64,000 bases of DNA. It comes from UBA10365 sp041441915. Lineage in GTDB: Bacteria > Pseudomonadota > Alphaproteobacteria > Rhodobacterales > Rhodobacteraceae. Positions 25,046-33,632 of this stretch are shown piece after piece. The position numbers were made by a program, and so were the translations under genes. The notes under the pieces were generated by a model. That model worked only from the letters and a program-made list of their open reading frames with translations. It was not told where the DNA came from and made no database searches. Each line of letters begins with the position of its first letter. The stretch's first letter is position 1. The stretch lies in contig JASDRS010000014.1 in assembly GCA_041441915.1 (NCBI GenBank), positions 1 to 64,000 of the forward strand, read 5' to 3'.

Positions 25046-25496
25046 GGGCTGTGGTTTGCACGACCGTTCGTAGGGCAAAGCTTGATTGCATTTTTGCTAC
25101 ATTGGGCAGGCGTGATAGATATTGCCGATGCAGGCGGGCGTAATCGTCGGTATCTGCCACCACTATCTTTAAAAGATAATCTGCAGTCCCCGCCATCAGG
25201 TGACATTCAAGCAGATTTGGCACCCGGGCCACGGCACGTTCGAAAGCATCAAGCACTTCGTCGGCTTGGCCTTGCAGGGTGATCTCGACATATACCACTG
25301 TTGGACGACCCATTTTGCGCGCGTCTAGAAGGGCTACAAAACTTGAAATCACGCCTTCTTCCTCAAGCCGTTGAACACGTCTGTGGCAGGCCGATGGTGA
25401 AAGATGAACGAGCTCGGAAAGCTCGGAATTGGTGACGCGGGCATTGGCTTGTAAAATATTTAGGATTTTCTTATCTGTCGCGTCGATATTTGCCAT
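25035..25496 (-). CDS. Lrp/AsnC family transcriptional regulator (probable ald regulator)
   Basis: A 153-residue feast/famine regulator: N-terminal winged helix-turn-helix (residues 4-60, with ILQANARVTNSELSELVHLS and SACHRRVQRLEEEG) and a C-terminal RAM ligand-binding domain (about 70-150). It is divergent from alanine dehydrogenase across an AT-rich 137-base gap. This arrangement is typical of AldR/PutR-like regulators that activate ald in response to alanine. Specific control of ald is inferred from position. Confidence 0.92.
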   Translation of the reverse strand: MANIDATDKKILNILQANARVTNSELSELVHLSPSACHRRVQRLEEEGVISSFVALLDARKMGRPTVVYVEITLQGQADEVLDAFERAVARVPNLLECHLMAGTADYLLKIVVADTDDYARLHRQYLSRLPNVAKMQSSFALRTVVQTTALTA

Positions 25497-25524
25497 TGCG
25501 CAAAATTTTCCTAAATTTTTTATA

Positions 25525-25601
25525 TTTATGCAAACTTATCCCGAATTTATATAGATTAACAAACAAAATTTCAAAAAAATTAATGAATTTTGATGCATAA
25601 T
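25525..25601. promoter_or_regulatory. Probable Lrp-type operators between lrp and ald
   Basis: Two related elements, TTTATGCAAA (25525-25534) and TTGATGCATAAT (25590-25601), lie about 65 bases apart in very AT-rich DNA, with ATGCA as the common core. Spaced degenerate AT-rich sites are usual for Lrp-family octamers. No footprint data; assignment by context. Confidence 0.35.
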
Positions 25602-25633
25602 GATCCAATAACTTAAATTAATTGGAGCGAGAC

Positions 25634-26752
25634 ATGAAGATTGGTTGCCCAAAGGAAATTAAGCCACAAGAATTTCGCGTCGGCCTAACTCCTGATGCTG
25701 CACGTGAAGCCGTGGCGCATGGCCACAGCATGATGATTGAAGCCGGTGCTGGCGTTAGTTCAGGCTTTACAGACCAAGATTATGTTGCTGCTGGGGCTAC
25801 AATAATTGCAACTGCCGAAGAGGTTTTCGTATCCGCTGATATGATTGTTAAAGTAAAGGAACCCCAAGAGCTCGAACGCAAACGTCTGCGAGAAGGTCAG
25901 ATTTTGTTCACATATTTGCACTTGGCGGCAGATGCTGCTCAAACAGAAGACCTCTTGGCCTCAGGCGTTACGGCGATTGCTTACGAAACAGTAACTGACG
26001 ACCGCGGTGGTTTGCCACTTTTGGCGCCGATGTCTGAAGTTGCAGGGCGTTTGGCGCCTCAGGTTGGCGCTTGGACATTGCAAAAAGCGAATGGCGGACG
26101 CGGTGTTTTGTTGGGTGGAGCACCAGGTGTGCTGCCGGCAAAAGTTCTAGTCATCGGTGGTGGCATTGTGGGTACACATTCTGCTAAAATAGCGGCGGGT
26201 ATGGGTGCTGATGTAACGGTTATCGACCGCTGTCTGCCACGCCTGCGCCACTTAGACGATGTTTTCGGGAGACATTTTAAAAACGCCTATGCAAGTGCCG
26301 CGGCCACGATCGCTTTGGCCAAAGAGGCCGATTTGATCATTGGTGCCGTTTTGATCCCTGGGGCTGCTGCTCCGAAGCTAGTTTCTAAAGAGCAACTGTC
26401 GCTTCTGAAACCAGGCGCAGTTTTGGTGGATGTTGCGATTGACCAAGGCGGTTGCTTTGAAACAAGCCGTGCCACAACGCACCAAGACCCGATCTATAAT
26501 GTTGATGGCATCATGCATTACTGCGTGGCTAATATGCCTGGAGCTGTTCCGCGCACATCGGCGCAGGCCTTGGGCAATGCAACGTTGCCTTTCGTTTTGG
26601 CATTGGCCAACAACGGCTGGCGCACGGCCTGTGCCGATGACAATCATCTATTGAACGGCTTGAACGTGCATGCTGGAAAGTTGACCTTTGCCGCGGTTGG
26701 GGAGGCTTTGAACTTGCCTTGGATCTCTGCGCAACACGCCTTGAACGGCTAA
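25634..26752 (+). CDS. ald: Alanine dehydrogenase
   Basis: NAD+-dependent interconversion of L-alanine and pyruvate plus ammonia, in alanine catabolism. The 372-residue protein has the conserved start MKIGCPKEIK, VKVKEP with the active-site Lys near 75, FTYLHLA with the His near 95, and a Rossmann fold with VIGGGIVGTHSAKIAAGMGA near 173. The start is the ATG at 25634; the alternative TTG at 25622 lies in the ribosome-site region TTGGAGCGAGAC. Expression is probably under the divergent Lrp-family regulator. Confidence 0.96.
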   Translation: MKIGCPKEIKPQEFRVGLTPDAAREAVAHGHSMMIEAGAGVSSGFTDQDYVAAGATIIATAEEVFVSADMIVKVKEPQELERKRLREGQILFTYLHLAADAAQTEDLLASGVTAIAYETVTDDRGGLPLLAPMSEVAGRLAPQVGAWTLQKANGGRGVLLGGAPGVLPAKVLVIGGGIVGTHSAKIAAGMGADVTVIDRCLPRLRHLDDVFGRHFKNAYASAAATIALAKEADLIIGAVLIPGAAAPKLVSKEQLSLLKPGAVLVDVAIDQGGCFETSRATTHQDPIYNVDGIMHYCVANMPGAVPRTSAQALGNATLPFVLALANNGWRTACADDNHLLNGLNVHAGKLTFAAVGEALNLPWISAQHALNG

Positions 26753-26759
26753 TTTGAAT

Positions 26760-26797
26760 AAAAAAAAGGGGGTAGCCACTAGGTGGGGCCTTTTTGT
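26760..26797 (+). terminator. Possible terminator after ald
   Basis: An A-run plus GG pairs with CC plus a T-run (about 26763-26769 and 26789-26795), with a weak inner CCAC/GTGG stem. Position and U-tract fit intrinsic termination; the inner helix is imperfect. Confidence 0.5.
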
Positions 26798-26948
26798 TTG
26801 CTAAAGACTGGGCGCTCTTTTCTCTTTTCCTTGCCGTAAATCTGGACTATGATCGCCTCAACTTCCATAAATTGAGAAGATGCGAGACCCCTCGCAGCCG
26901 ATTTGCCGGCCGGAAAATAATTGTCTGGTAAGATTAAAGGAAACTTCC

Positions 26949-27698
26949 ATGTCAAAACCATTAATGGCCAAAGCGACCGCAGTTTGGCTGGTAGACAACA
27001 CAACCCTGACCTTCCGCCAAGTGGCGGATTTTTGCGGAATGCATGAGCTAGAGGTGCAAGGTATTGCCGACGGCGACGTAGCCGCAGGCGTTAAGGGCTT
27101 TGACCCGATAACCAACAACCAGCTTGACGCTGTAGAAATTGATCACGGCCAAGCCGATGAAACCTATAAGTTGAAACTCAAATTCAACGCTGCCGCAGTG
27201 GGCGAAGAGCAGCGTCGCGGCCCGCGCTATACACCTCTCTCAAAACGCCAAGACCGCCCTGCTGCGATCTATTGGCTGGTGAAATTCCATCCCGAATTGA
27301 CGGATGCTCAAATCAGCAAATTGGTTGGCACCACGAAGCCAACAATTCTAACCATTCGTGAACGTACCCACTGGAACATTAATGGTATCACGCCAATTGA
27401 TCCTGTTGCTTTGGGCCTGTGCCGCCAGTATGAGCTTGACGCTGCCGTGCAAGTGGCCGCGAATAAAAAATTAGGCGACGGTATTGTGATGTCTGATGAC
27501 GAACGGCGTAAATTGGTTTCAACTGATCAATCGCTTGGCATGGAAACCAAAGGAAAATTGGAAGACGACACCGAGTCAATCTTGGCGAATTTGGGGCAGT
27601 TTTCACGCCCTGAACCCAAAGAAACTGAAGGTAATTTTTCGGATGCAGAAAGCTTCTTTAACTTGCCTGCAGGAAGTGGGGGCAAAGACGGCGAATAA
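26949..27698 (+). CDS. trcR: DUF1013 cell-cycle transcriptional regulator (TrcR family)
   Basis: A 249-residue protein almost confined to Alphaproteobacteria, formerly DUF1013 and now usually named cell-cycle transcriptional regulator TrcR. It opens MSKPLMAKATAVWLVDNTTL. A central helix-turn-helix-like region follows (PAAIYWLVKFHPELTDAQIS and KLVGTTKPTILTIRERTHWN, residues 95-140), and the acidic C-terminal tail has FSDAESFFNLP near the end. The ATG at 26949 is preceded by AAGGAAACTTCC; the longer frame from 26880 is not conserved-looking. I rely on the family name for function. Confidence 0.9.
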   Translation: MSKPLMAKATAVWLVDNTTLTFRQVADFCGMHELEVQGIADGDVAAGVKGFDPITNNQLDAVEIDHGQADETYKLKLKFNAAAVGEEQRRGPRYTPLSKRQDRPAAIYWLVKFHPELTDAQISKLVGTTKPTILTIRERTHWNINGITPIDPVALGLCRQYELDAAVQVAANKKLGDGIVMSDDERRKLVSTDQSLGMETKGKLEDDTESILANLGQFSRPEPKETEGNFSDAESFFNLPAGSGGKDGE

Positions 27699-27755
27699 TA
27701 GTCTTTTGACCCTTATTGTCGTTGGGCCTCCTGGACCAACATCGGCAAGGGCTTG

Positions 27756-28916
27756 TTAAACTCCAAATTGCGCCGCGGCGCGTCCAGCCCATTGACCTGT
27801 CGCCAAACAGGTTGTCAGCAAATAACCGCCAGTCGGAGCTTCCCAATCCAGCATTTCGCCGCAGGCAAAAATATGCGGCAGGGATTTTAAGGAAAGGTTT
27901 GAATTCAAGCTTGACCAAGCGATACCCCCCGCAGTCGATATAGCGTAAGTAATCGGGCCAGGGCCCTTGAGCGTTATAGGCAGGTTTTTGATTGCACCTG
28001 TTAGATCGGGTAGAGTGCGACCAAATTCCAAAATCAGCGCAGATGCCACATCAGAAAGGCCCAGTTTGCGCAATCGGTTGCTAAGGGTTTCGCTCGCGCG
28101 CATTTTTGCCAGACGTTTGGAAATTACTGCATTTGTGAGGTCTGGCATCAGGTCAATTGACAACTCTGCGCCGTCTCGCAACGCCGCGCTGATCGTATAA
28201 ATGCCACCACCTTCGATCCCAGTGTGTGATAACATAACTTCTCCACGTGATATGTGATGGTCTGCGTGGAGTGCGACTGACTTTAGTGGCTTGCCAAAAA
28301 ACGGATGCATATGGGAAGACCAATCGACCAAAAACCCCATATTAGCTGGCTGAAAGGGTGTGGTTTGGACCCCATGGTTCTCCAGAATGCTTGCCCAAGT
28401 GCCATCTGACCCAAGCCTTGCCCAGCTTGCCCCTCCCAAAGCCAAAACGCAGACCTTGGGTGCGATAAGCTTTGGTCCCTGAGGGGTTAAGATTGTCAGG
28501 GAGCCATCGTCAAACCCCGTCCAACGCCAACCACTGTGTAATTCAACGCCCAAACTTTGCAACCTTTCCAGCCAAGCGCGCAAAAGTGGTGACGCTTTCA
28601 TAGCTACAGGAAAGACCCTGCCAGATGAACCAGTAAAAACTTCTTGCCCAAGTGCTCGGCAGAAATTTTGTGCATCAGACGGGCCGAAGGCATCTATCAT
28701 GGGGGAAAGTGAGTCTGTACTGAGGCGGGCCTTAAAGTGATAGGAACTTTCGGTGTTGGTTATATTCAGGCCTGACTTGCCGGCCATCAAAAATTTACGT
28801 GCGGGGCTTGGCTTGGCGTCAATCACCGTTACGCGCCTGCCGGCCTGCGCAAGTTCTTGCGCAGCCATAAGGCCAGCTGGGCCCGCACCGATCACCAAAG
28901 CATCAATCGTCATCAT
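27756..28916 (-). CDS. TIGR03862/HI0933-type flavoprotein
   Basis: A 386-residue FAD-binding protein of the BaiN/HI0933 group, the TIGR03862 branch common in alphaproteobacteria. The N-terminal dinucleotide motif ALVIGAGPAGLMAAQELA is followed by RKFLMAGKSGLNITN near residue 44. The C-terminal FAD motif includes IFACGEMLDWEAPTGGYLL near 350. Members are predicted NAD(P)/FAD-dependent oxidoreductases without a settled substrate. It converges on trcR with a 57-base gap and is divergent from rnhB. Confidence 0.9.
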   Translation of the reverse strand: MMTIDALVIGAGPAGLMAAQELAQAGRRVTVIDAKPSPARKFLMAGKSGLNITNTESSYHFKARLSTDSLSPMIDAFGPSDAQNFCRALGQEVFTGSSGRVFPVAMKASPLLRAWLERLQSLGVELHSGWRWTGFDDGSLTILTPQGPKLIAPKVCVLALGGASWARLGSDGTWASILENHGVQTTPFQPANMGFLVDWSSHMHPFFGKPLKSVALHADHHISRGEVMLSHTGIEGGGIYTISAALRDGAELSIDLMPDLTNAVISKRLAKMRASETLSNRLRKLGLSDVASALILEFGRTLPDLTGAIKNLPITLKGPGPITYAISTAGGIAWSSLNSNLSLKSLPHIFACGEMLDWEAPTGGYLLTTCLATGQWAGRAAAQFGV

Positions 28917-29013
28917 ATCTCGTCCTTTGTCTAGCTTTAGCGCAAAGATGCCGCGCGCGCATCTCTTAATGCTTGTTATGGTCAGCGCCGACTTGGTGCT
29001 TTATACAGAGACT

Positions 29014-29640
29014 ATGGCAAAAAATTCTCCAGACTTTCAGCTTGAAGCTGCTCTTATGGTGCGGGGCTATGCCTCAATTTCCGGAGTTGACGAAGTGGGT
29101 CGCGGTCCTCTTGCAGGCCCCGTGACTGCCTGTGCCGTGCGTCTTGACGCTTCGCGCATTCCCCCAGGACTAAATGACAGCAAAAAGCTCAGCGCCGCCA
29201 AGCGCTACGCACTTTACAGTCAAATTTTAGCCAGTGCTGACGTGTGTGTGGCGCATGCCTCGGTCGCGGAAATTGATGAACTTAACATTTTGCGAGCCAG
29301 CCAGTTGGCCATGTGCCGCGCTCTGACTGGTCTGAAATATGCTCCTGACTATGCGTTGATTGATGGCAATTTGCTACCCCAAGACCTCACCCTGCCCGCT
29401 CTTGCAGTAATTAAGGGGGATGGAAAATCACTTTCTATTGCCGCGGCTTCGATCGTGGCGAAAGTGGTGCGTGACCAAATCATGGTGGATCTGGGACAGG
29501 AGTTTCCTGGCTATGGCTGGGCAAAAAATGCTGGATACCCCACAAAAGCGCATTTTGCTGGCCTACAAAATCTAGGTGTAACCCCACATCATAGACGTTC
29601 CTTCAAGCCAATACACAATATCTTGTATCAAGATATTTAA
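29014..29640 (+). CDS. rnhB: Ribonuclease HII
   Basis: Removes RNA from RNA/DNA hybrids and single ribonucleotides embedded in DNA. The 208-residue protein shows the RNase HII catalytic motifs GVDEVGRGPLAGPV (near residue 23), LNDSKKLS, ALIDGN (near 127), and SIAAASIVAKVVRD with its catalytic Asp near 160. The open frame extends upstream to 28753 through an unrelated region; ATG 29014 gives the normal length. The next gene, ccrM, follows after 99 bases, as in many Rhodobacterales. Confidence 0.95.
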   Translation: MAKNSPDFQLEAALMVRGYASISGVDEVGRGPLAGPVTACAVRLDASRIPPGLNDSKKLSAAKRYALYSQILASADVCVAHASVAEIDELNILRASQLAMCRALTGLKYAPDYALIDGNLLPQDLTLPALAVIKGDGKSLSIAAASIVAKVVRDQIMVDLGQEFPGYGWAKNAGYPTKAHFAGLQNLGVTPHHRRSFKPIHNILYQDI

Positions 29641-29650
29641 ATAACCTTTT

Positions 29651-29688
29651 GATTCAAAAAGAAATTGACCTCGAATTATTAATGAATC
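29651..29688 (+). promoter_or_regulatory. Two GANTC sites in the ccrM promoter region
   Basis: GATTC at 29651-29655 and GAATC at 29684-29688 lie in the 99-base gap before ccrM. GANTC is the target of CcrM itself. In Caulobacter, methylation of such sites in the ccrM promoter represses it, so methylation feedback is plausible here. Confidence 0.45.
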
Positions 29689-29739
29689 ATTCTGCTTGCA
29701 ATAAGCGGCGAAAATGCCGACCTAACCGAGGCAGAAATT

Positions 29740-30861
29740 ATGAAAATGAAGTTTGAGCCGGCAGCCCCGCTGCCGCTTAATCAAATTATCGCTGGCGATT
29801 GTATCGATGTGATGAATGCATTGCCCGAAGGCAGCGTTGATCTAATTTTTGCTGATCCGCCCTATAATCTCCAATTACGCGGCGTTCTAATGCGTCCCGA
29901 CAATTCAAAAGTTGGTGCGGTCGATGACGCATGGGATAAATTTACCAGTTTTGAAACCTATGACAGATTTACCCGCGCTTGGCTCGCAGCGGCGCACCGC
30001 TTGCTTAAGCCTAATGGGGCGATCTGGGTGATTGGCTCTTACCATAATATTTTCCGTGTAGGTTCCGCCTTACAAGACCAGGGATTTTGGATCTTGAATG
30101 ATGTGGTTTGGCGTAAAAGCAATCCAATGCCTAATTTCAAAGGCCGCCGTCTAACCAATGCTCATGAAACCATGATTTGGGCCAGTCGGTCCGAATCCAG
30201 TAAATATACATTCCATTACGAAGCGCTTAAAGCTATGAATGATGGGTTGCAAATGCGATCGGACTGGGTTTTGCCAATTTGCACGGGGCATGAGCGCATC
30301 AAAAACGAACAAGGGGACAAGGCCCATCCTACGCAAAAGCCCGAAAGCCTATTGCACCGCGTGATTATTTCGACGACCAATCCTGGCGATGTTGTACTTG
30401 ACCCCTTCTTTGGAACTGGCACCACTGGCGCTGTGGCCAAGATGCTGGGTCGCGATTATATCGGAATCGAGCGCGAAGAAGCTTACCGTAAAGTCGCAAC
30501 CGAACGTTTGGCGAAAGTGCGTGAGTTCGATGCCTCGTCAATAGAGGTGACAGGCTCAAAACGCTCAGAACCTCGCGTGCCCTTTGGTCAAGTGGTTGAG
30601 CGGGGCATGTTGCGCCCAGGTGAACAGCTCTTTTCGGTTGGCAGTCGATATACAGCTAAAGTACGGGCTGACGGCACCTTGGTTGGCAACGATGTTAAAG
30701 GATCAATTCACCAGGTAGGTGCAGCGCTGGAGGGTGCGCCTTCGTGTAATGGATGGACATATTGGCATTTCAAACGTGATGGAAAGATGATCCCAATCGA
30801 TCTTTTACGCCAACAAATCCGCTCTGAAATGGAAGTCGATGTTACCGGATTGACCCATTAA
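29740..30861 (+). CDS. ccrM: Cell-cycle-regulated GANTC adenine methyltransferase CcrM
   Basis: N6-adenine methyltransferase acting on GANTC; in Caulobacter it appears late in the cell cycle and coordinates transcription and replication. The 373-residue protein is a beta-class enzyme: catalytic DPPYNLQL near residue 39 comes before the SAM motif DPFFGTGTTGAVA near 220. The C-terminal RAMA-type extension (from about 280, with GQLF-like PGEQLFSVGSRYTAKV and SIHQVGAAL) separates CcrM from restriction-linked enzymes. No restriction partner is nearby. The start ATGAAAATGAAG allows 29740 or 29746. Confidence 0.95.
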   Translation: MKMKFEPAAPLPLNQIIAGDCIDVMNALPEGSVDLIFADPPYNLQLRGVLMRPDNSKVGAVDDAWDKFTSFETYDRFTRAWLAAAHRLLKPNGAIWVIGSYHNIFRVGSALQDQGFWILNDVVWRKSNPMPNFKGRRLTNAHETMIWASRSESSKYTFHYEALKAMNDGLQMRSDWVLPICTGHERIKNEQGDKAHPTQKPESLLHRVIISTTNPGDVVLDPFFGTGTTGAVAKMLGRDYIGIEREEAYRKVATERLAKVREFDASSIEVTGSKRSEPRVPFGQVVERGMLRPGEQLFSVGSRYTAKVRADGTLVGNDVKGSIHQVGAALEGAPSCNGWTYWHFKRDGKMIPIDLLRQQIRSEMEVDVTGLTH

Positions 30862-30890
30862 TTAGTTAAGCGAACCTATGTCTAAATTCA

Positions 30891-30924
30891 TCTGCCCAGC
30901 ATTTCTGGGCAGACTTTTTATTTA
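30891..30924 (+). terminator. Intrinsic terminator after ccrM
   Basis: TCTGCCCAG (30891-30899) pairs with CTGGGCAGA (30905-30913) across a five-base loop, followed by CTTTTTATTT. Confidence 0.9.
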
Positions 30925-31115
30925 CTTGATGCTTCTCAAGATTATATTGGCCCCAATAGGTAATATCTAGGTAAAAGTGCTGCCACCAAGCTCTTACAAG
31001 TTTATTCATGATACAGGCTAAAAACGTGAGCTAAGCACGATAGTGGCCAGCGGCATCCAATTCAAAGACACATGAAATGGCAAAGGCCGCTACAAAGCTC
31101 GAATCGTTTCAGGAT

Positions 31116-32168
31116 CTATTTTAATGTGGCCTGACCATAGGCCTTACGCATCAGGCTCGGCAGGTCTTGGGAGTTAAAGTCGTTAGGTGGTATGAATGTG
31201 CCCCGCACGGGAGCCACACTGGTTCCCACTGTGGCAGTAAGCACCTGCAGATTTAAGTGAAAGTGGGTGAAGGTGTGGCGCAAAGTGCCTGCATCGCGCC
31301 AATTGGCCGAAAGGGGCGGTGGCCCGCTCACATTGTCCCAAGCATCACCAGGCCATCCCATAGTGCCGCCCAATAGGCCCTTGGGGCTCCGCAGTTCCAG
31401 AAGCCAAGCGCCGTCGTTGCGCTGTGCCAGCCACATGGTGCCGTTGCGCGTCGGTTTTGGTACTTTTGCGGTCTTAAAAGGTAATGAAGTAGCTATTCCT
31501 TGTGCTCTGCCATTACAAAGATCGCGTAGGGGACAAACTCCGCAAGAAGGACTGCGTGGCCTGCAAATAGTAGCGCCCAGATCCATAACCGCTTGAGCAT
31601 AATCGCCTGGACGTGTGAGCGGTGTTTCGGCAGCCACAAGAGTTAAAAGCTGTGGCTTTGAGGTAGGAAGTGGCACCCTCACCGCATAAAGCCGTGTCAT
31701 CACCCGTTCAACATTACCATCAAGAACCGGTTCGGGCAGATCAAAGGCTATTGCGCTAATTGCCGCCGCCGTATAGGGGCCGATGCCAGGCAAAGCCAAT
31801 AGATTAACACGGTTTGTTGGAAATTTCCCACCATACTCAAGAGTCACTTTACGTGCGCAGGCCAAAAGATTGCGCGCGCGTGCATAATAGCCAAGACCTG
31901 CCCATTCGGCGATTACCTCGGCATCGGAGGCGCAAGCTAGATCTTCGACTGTTGGCCAACGCCGCGTGAAGCGGTCAAAGTATTCCTTTACTGCGGCCAC
32001 TGTGGTTTGCTGTAGCATTACCTCAGACAGCCAAACTCGGTAAGGATTGGGTCTTATGCCTTCTGCCCGTGCTTTGGGCGATATCCGCCATGCCATCTTC
32101 CGGGCGTTGGTGTCATACCAATCTAAAAGCGGTCGACTTATCTGTTTTAAATCACAATTATCGCGCAA
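31116..32168 (-). CDS. mutY: A/G-specific adenine glycosylase MutY
   Basis: Removes adenine mispaired with 8-oxoguanine or guanine. The 350-residue protein has the helix-hairpin-helix LPGIGPYTAAAISAIAF, catalytic Glu49 (SEVMLQQT) and Asp150 (VLDGNVERV). The [4Fe-4S] cluster cysteines are 202, 209, 212 and 218 in the canonical C-x6-C-x2-C-x5-C spacing. The C-terminal NUDIX-like domain that reads 8-oxoG runs from about 240, with LRHTFTHFHL. The gene is divergent from the DUF721 gene with 92 bases between. Confidence 0.96.
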   Translation of the reverse strand: MRDNCDLKQISRPLLDWYDTNARKMAWRISPKARAEGIRPNPYRVWLSEVMLQQTTVAAVKEYFDRFTRRWPTVEDLACASDAEVIAEWAGLGYYARARNLLACARKVTLEYGGKFPTNRVNLLALPGIGPYTAAAISAIAFDLPEPVLDGNVERVMTRLYAVRVPLPTSKPQLLTLVAAETPLTRPGDYAQAVMDLGATICRPRSPSCGVCPLRDLCNGRAQGIATSLPFKTAKVPKPTRNGTMWLAQRNDGAWLLELRSPKGLLGGTMGWPGDAWDNVSGPPPLSANWRDAGTLRHTFTHFHLNLQVLTATVGTSVAPVRGTFIPPNDFNSQDLPSLMRKAYGQATLK

Positions 32169-32260
32169 AATTGATCAATCCTATGGTAAATGAACTGCAT
32201 AAGGTCTGGCAAGATGCCCCACCTAAAGGTTACAGTAGCGTGATTGAAGGCAGAGACCAG

Positions 32261-32788
32261 ATGGCAAAAGCATCAAAATCCACTCAAGCGTCCGAAACCC
32301 GCCGAATGCGTGGGTTTGAGCCTGCCATTGGGTTTATGCAGCGTGATCTGCGCACCGTAAGCGAGACGCGTGGCTTTGCCGTAACCCGTCTTTTGACCCA
32401 TTGGGCCGAGATTGTTGGCCCAGACTTGGCCAGTATGACCAAACCCTTAAAGATTAGCTATAATCGCGAAGGGATGGGAGCCACGCTCATGCTTTTGACG
32501 CGCTCAGCCACTGCACCCCAAGTACAAATGCTACTGCCAAGCTTGCAAGAAAAGGTGAATGCTGTTTACGGCTATAAAGCCATTGCGCGTATCACGCTGA
32601 CCCAAACTGCACCCGTTGGATTTTCAGAAGGTCAGGCTGAATTTACTACCCCGCTCAAAGCCAAAGTACTGCCGCCCGACCCCATGGTTGTGGCCAAAGC
32701 TACTGAAGTGGCTAATGGCGTTCAAAACGAATCTCTGCGCTCAGCACTTGAAGCTATGGCGCAAAATGTCCTAAGCCAGTCGAAATAA
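32261..32788 (+). CDS. DUF721 (DciA-like) protein
   Basis: A 175-residue protein with the DUF721 domain, the family of DciA, a replicative-helicase operator in bacteria lacking DnaC/DnaI. The conserved core is LTHWAEIVGPDLASMTKPLKI near residue 45 and LLTRSATAPQVQMLLPSLQEKVNAVYG near 80, cited here as separate motifs LTHWAEIVG and LLTRSATAPQVQM. The C-terminus is variable. ATG 32261 is used; an open frame reaches back to 32069 within mutY's opposite strand. It is followed after two bases by a secreted thioredoxin-fold gene, a pairing common in Rhodobacterales. A helicase-loading role is inferred from the family. Confidence 0.85.
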   Translation: MAKASKSTQASETRRMRGFEPAIGFMQRDLRTVSETRGFAVTRLLTHWAEIVGPDLASMTKPLKISYNREGMGATLMLLTRSATAPQVQMLLPSLQEKVNAVYGYKAIARITLTQTAPVGFSEGQAEFTTPLKAKVLPPDPMVVAKATEVANGVQNESLRSALEAMAQNVLSQSK

Positions 32789-32790
32789 AC

Positions 32791-33477
32791 ATGAGGTCAC
32801 TAATGTCAAAGAAATATTCTCTTGCCGCGCTAGCTCTTGCTTTGCTGGTGGGGCTTGGCCTGTACAGTTTGCGCTCTACCGAGCAGCAATTGAGTGTAAC
32901 TGCACTTGTGGCTCCAGCTGAAGCTCAAAGCAAAGATGCCACCGCCACAGTCGAAGTTCCTGAACTTACTGTGGGCAAGCCTGAGGCTAAAGTGACGCTT
33001 ATGGAATATGCCTCGCTAACCTGTTCGCATTGCGCAAGATTTCATGCTGATGTATTTAAACCGTTGAAAGCCAATTATATTGATACCGGCAAAGTGCGCT
33101 TTATTATGCGTGAGGTCTATTTTGATCGTAATGGACTTTGGGCCTCGATGGTGGCGCGTTGTGCGGGACCAGATCGCTACTTTGGCCTTGTATCACTGTT
33201 GTTTGAAACACAAGCGGAATGGGCCCAAAAGGTCAAGCCGATGGTTGTAACGGATTTGTTAAAGAAAAAAGGCCGTCTTGCGGGTATGACTGACACACAA
33301 ATTAACGCCTGCATGGCCGATAGCGCAATGGCTAAGGCTATGGTTGCAGCCTATCTGAAAAATACCACCGCCGACGATGTTCAAAGCACCCCCACGATTT
33401 TCGTTAATGGCAAGAAATACACAAATATGACCTATGATGATCTAAAGGTCATTATTGACGCCGAATTGGTAAAGTAA
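32791..33477 (+). CDS. DsbA-family thiol-disulfide oxidoreductase
   Basis: A 228-residue periplasmic or membrane-anchored thioredoxin-fold protein. It has an N-terminal hydrophobic segment (residues 9-26), a linker to about 55, then a DsbA-like domain with LMEYASLTCSHCARFH, whose Cys-Ser-His-Cys active site lies near residues 74-77. The cis-Pro is in STPTIFVNGK near 200. It probably oxidises secreted proteins. The start is ATG 32791 (MRSLMSKK) or 32803. The stop overlaps the start of the CaiB-like fragment by one base. Confidence 0.92.
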   Translation: MRSLMSKKYSLAALALALLVGLGLYSLRSTEQQLSVTALVAPAEAQSKDATATVEVPELTVGKPEAKVTLMEYASLTCSHCARFHADVFKPLKANYIDTGKVRFIMREVYFDRNGLWASMVARCAGPDRYFGLVSLLFETQAEWAQKVKPMVVTDLLKKKGRLAGMTDTQINACMADSAMAKAMVAAYLKNTTADDVQSTPTIFVNGKKYTNMTYDDLKVIIDAELVK

Positions 33478-33632
33478 TGAGCCAGGCCATGTTTTTGCCA
33501 TTAGCGAGCCTGCAGGTTATTGAGCTGGCCAGCATACTTGCAGGGCCTTGGGCTGGGCAGACCTTTGCTGATTTGGGGGCTGAGGTGATCAAAGTTGAAG
33601 CCCGATCTGGCGGTGATAGAGCGCAACGATGA
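33477..33632 (+). pseudogene. Truncated CaiB/BaiF CoA-transferase N-terminus
   Basis: An ATG overlapping the DsbA-like stop opens 51 codons that match the start of class III CoA-transferases: LASLQVIELASILAGPWAG, QTFADLGAEVIKVEA, then SGGDRAQR and a stop. Intact family members run to about 380-400 residues. Here the coding sequence breaks off after the first beta-alpha unit, and the waaA start codon lies inside its stop (ATGA, 33629-33632). This looks like the scar of a deletion or rearrangement that removed most of the gene and placed waaA behind it. A functional micro-protein is unlikely. Confidence 0.8.
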
